The notes under the pieces are model-generated. The model saw only the letters and a list, made by a program, of their open reading frames with translations, ran no database searches and was not told the origin of the DNA. A stretch of DNA of 64,000 nucleotides from Pseudomonas extremaustralis (GTDB lineage: Bacteria; Pseudomonadota; Gammaproteobacteria; Pseudomonadales; Pseudomonadaceae), in contig NZ_LT629689.1 in NCBI RefSeq assembly GCF_900102035.1, positions 4,959,001-5,023,000 of the forward strand, given 5' to 3'. Below, in pieces: positions 63,654 through 64,000 of this stretch. The translations under genes were made by a program, and so were the position numbers. The first letter of the stretch is position 1. Each line of letters begins with the position of its first letter.

Positions 63654-64000
63654 GTAAAAAGTATATGGGCGCAAAAAGCATAGTCATCCTGGACGGCGGC
63701 ATGGGCCGTGAACTGCAACGCCGCGGTGCGCCCTTCCGGCAGCCGGAGTGGTCGGCGCTGGCCTTGAGCGAAGCGCCGCAAGCGGTGGAGGCGGTGCATG
63801 CGGCCTATATCGACAGCGGTGCCGACGTGATCACCAGCAACAGTTACGCGGTGGTGCCGTTCCATATCGGTGAGGCGCGCTTCGCTGCCGAAGGCCAGGC
63901 GCTGGCGGCGTTGGCGGGTGAATTGGCGCGCCGTGCGGTGGATGCCAGCGGCAAAGCCGTGCGGGTGGCCGGTTCGCTGCCGCCGTTATTCGGTTCGTAT
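63650..64000 (+). CDS. Homocysteine S-methyltransferase family protein (3' end outside window)
   Basis: The first 117 codons of a zinc-dependent methyltransferase that uses S-methylmethionine or similar donors to methylate homocysteine. Visible are IVILDGGMGRELQRRG, AAYIDSGADVITSNSYAVVP and RVAGSLPPLFGSY, all family hallmarks; the C-terminal zinc cysteines lie beyond the window. It may start at ATG 63650 or at ATG 63665; neither has a clear ribosome binding site. It is divergent from an amino-acid transporter, an arrangement like mmuP/mmuM. Confidence 0.9.
   Translation, partial: MSKKYMGAKSIVILDGGMGRELQRRGAPFRQPEWSALALSEAPQAVEAVHAAYIDSGADVITSNSYAVVPFHIGEARFAAEGQALAALAGELARRAVDASGKAVRVAGSLPPLFGSY

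Noticed and set aside
62729..63865. Longer start for the amino-acid binding protein
   Set aside because: It would overlap the divergent methyltransferase and place 100 residues before a clear signal peptide.

Overview
The window is a chromosomal segment of a Pseudomonas of the fluorescens group. The atp operon followed by glmU-glmR-glmS, the rccR-pycR-pycA-pycB block, uvrD, TTG/GTG starts, high GC and several families of REP-type inverted repeats (cores like GGGAGCAAGCTCCC) all fit. No rRNA, tRNA, CRISPR, prophage or insertion sequence was seen. Both window ends cut genes: atpF at the left, a homocysteine S-methyltransferase at the right.

Layout. 1-9.6 kb: F1Fo ATP synthase genes (atpF' H A G D C), a strong terminator, then amino-sugar synthesis (glmU, the DeoR-type regulator glmR, glmS). 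9.6-18.1 kb: a small beta-rich protein, then on the minus strand a giant alpha-2-macroglobulin and penicillin-binding protein 1C, a periplasmic defence and repair pair. 18.2-20.3 kb: a lower-GC PAAR/pyocin-S/putative nuclease effector translationally coupled to a DUF6392-like immunity gene. 20.5-26.4 kb: three SPFH-domain (HflK/HflC-like) genes, one with a histidine-rich N-terminus, translationally coupled to an HmtA-type heavy-metal P-type ATPase. 26.4-28.4 kb: a bufferin cluster (DUF2282 precursor, DUF692/MNIO enzyme, DUF2063 partner), a copper-binding RiPP system. 28.5-31.9 kb: cfa, cardiolipin synthase, a DUF3617 protein. 31.9-40.0 kb: a zinc-starvation island: folE2-znuC-znuB-znuA (minus), amiA (plus), a small exported protein (minus), zigA-DUF1826-second COG0523 GTPase (plus), with two near-perfect Zur boxes placed between divergent transcripts. 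Just after znuA lies what looks like the wreck of a gamma-carbonic anhydrase gene, a classic member of this regulon. 40-48 kb: housekeeping genes (DUF3301, pdxY, acyl-CoA thioesterase, KefB-like antiporter, SMI1/KNR4, Tim44-like, uvrD). 48-57 kb: a PAS-GGDEF-EAL protein, rccR with an upstream palindromic operator, a small PA3496-like protein, pycR and the two-subunit pyruvate carboxylase. 57-64 kb: a second effector candidate (class 3 lipase plus lipoprotein), a minimal autotransporter, an amino-acid ABC permease and binding protein, and the divergent methyltransferase.

How it works together. The dominant theme is metal economy in the envelope. Zur boxes tie zinc uptake (znuCBA, probably HmtA) to zinc-sparing enzymes (FolE2), a spare zinc amidase, and COG0523 metallochaperone GTPases. 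A weaker Zur-like site upstream of the SPFH-hmtA operon suggests that it belongs to the same response, and the SPFH proteins may scaffold or guard the ATPase. The adjacent bufferin cluster adds a periplasmic metal-binding peptide. The second theme is inter-bacterial conflict (two effector/immunity candidates and the alpha-2-macroglobulin). The third is central carbon control (RccR, PycR, PycAB).

Limits. Functions come from motif recognition and gene order without database searches. Regulatory sites were found by eye and none has been tested.
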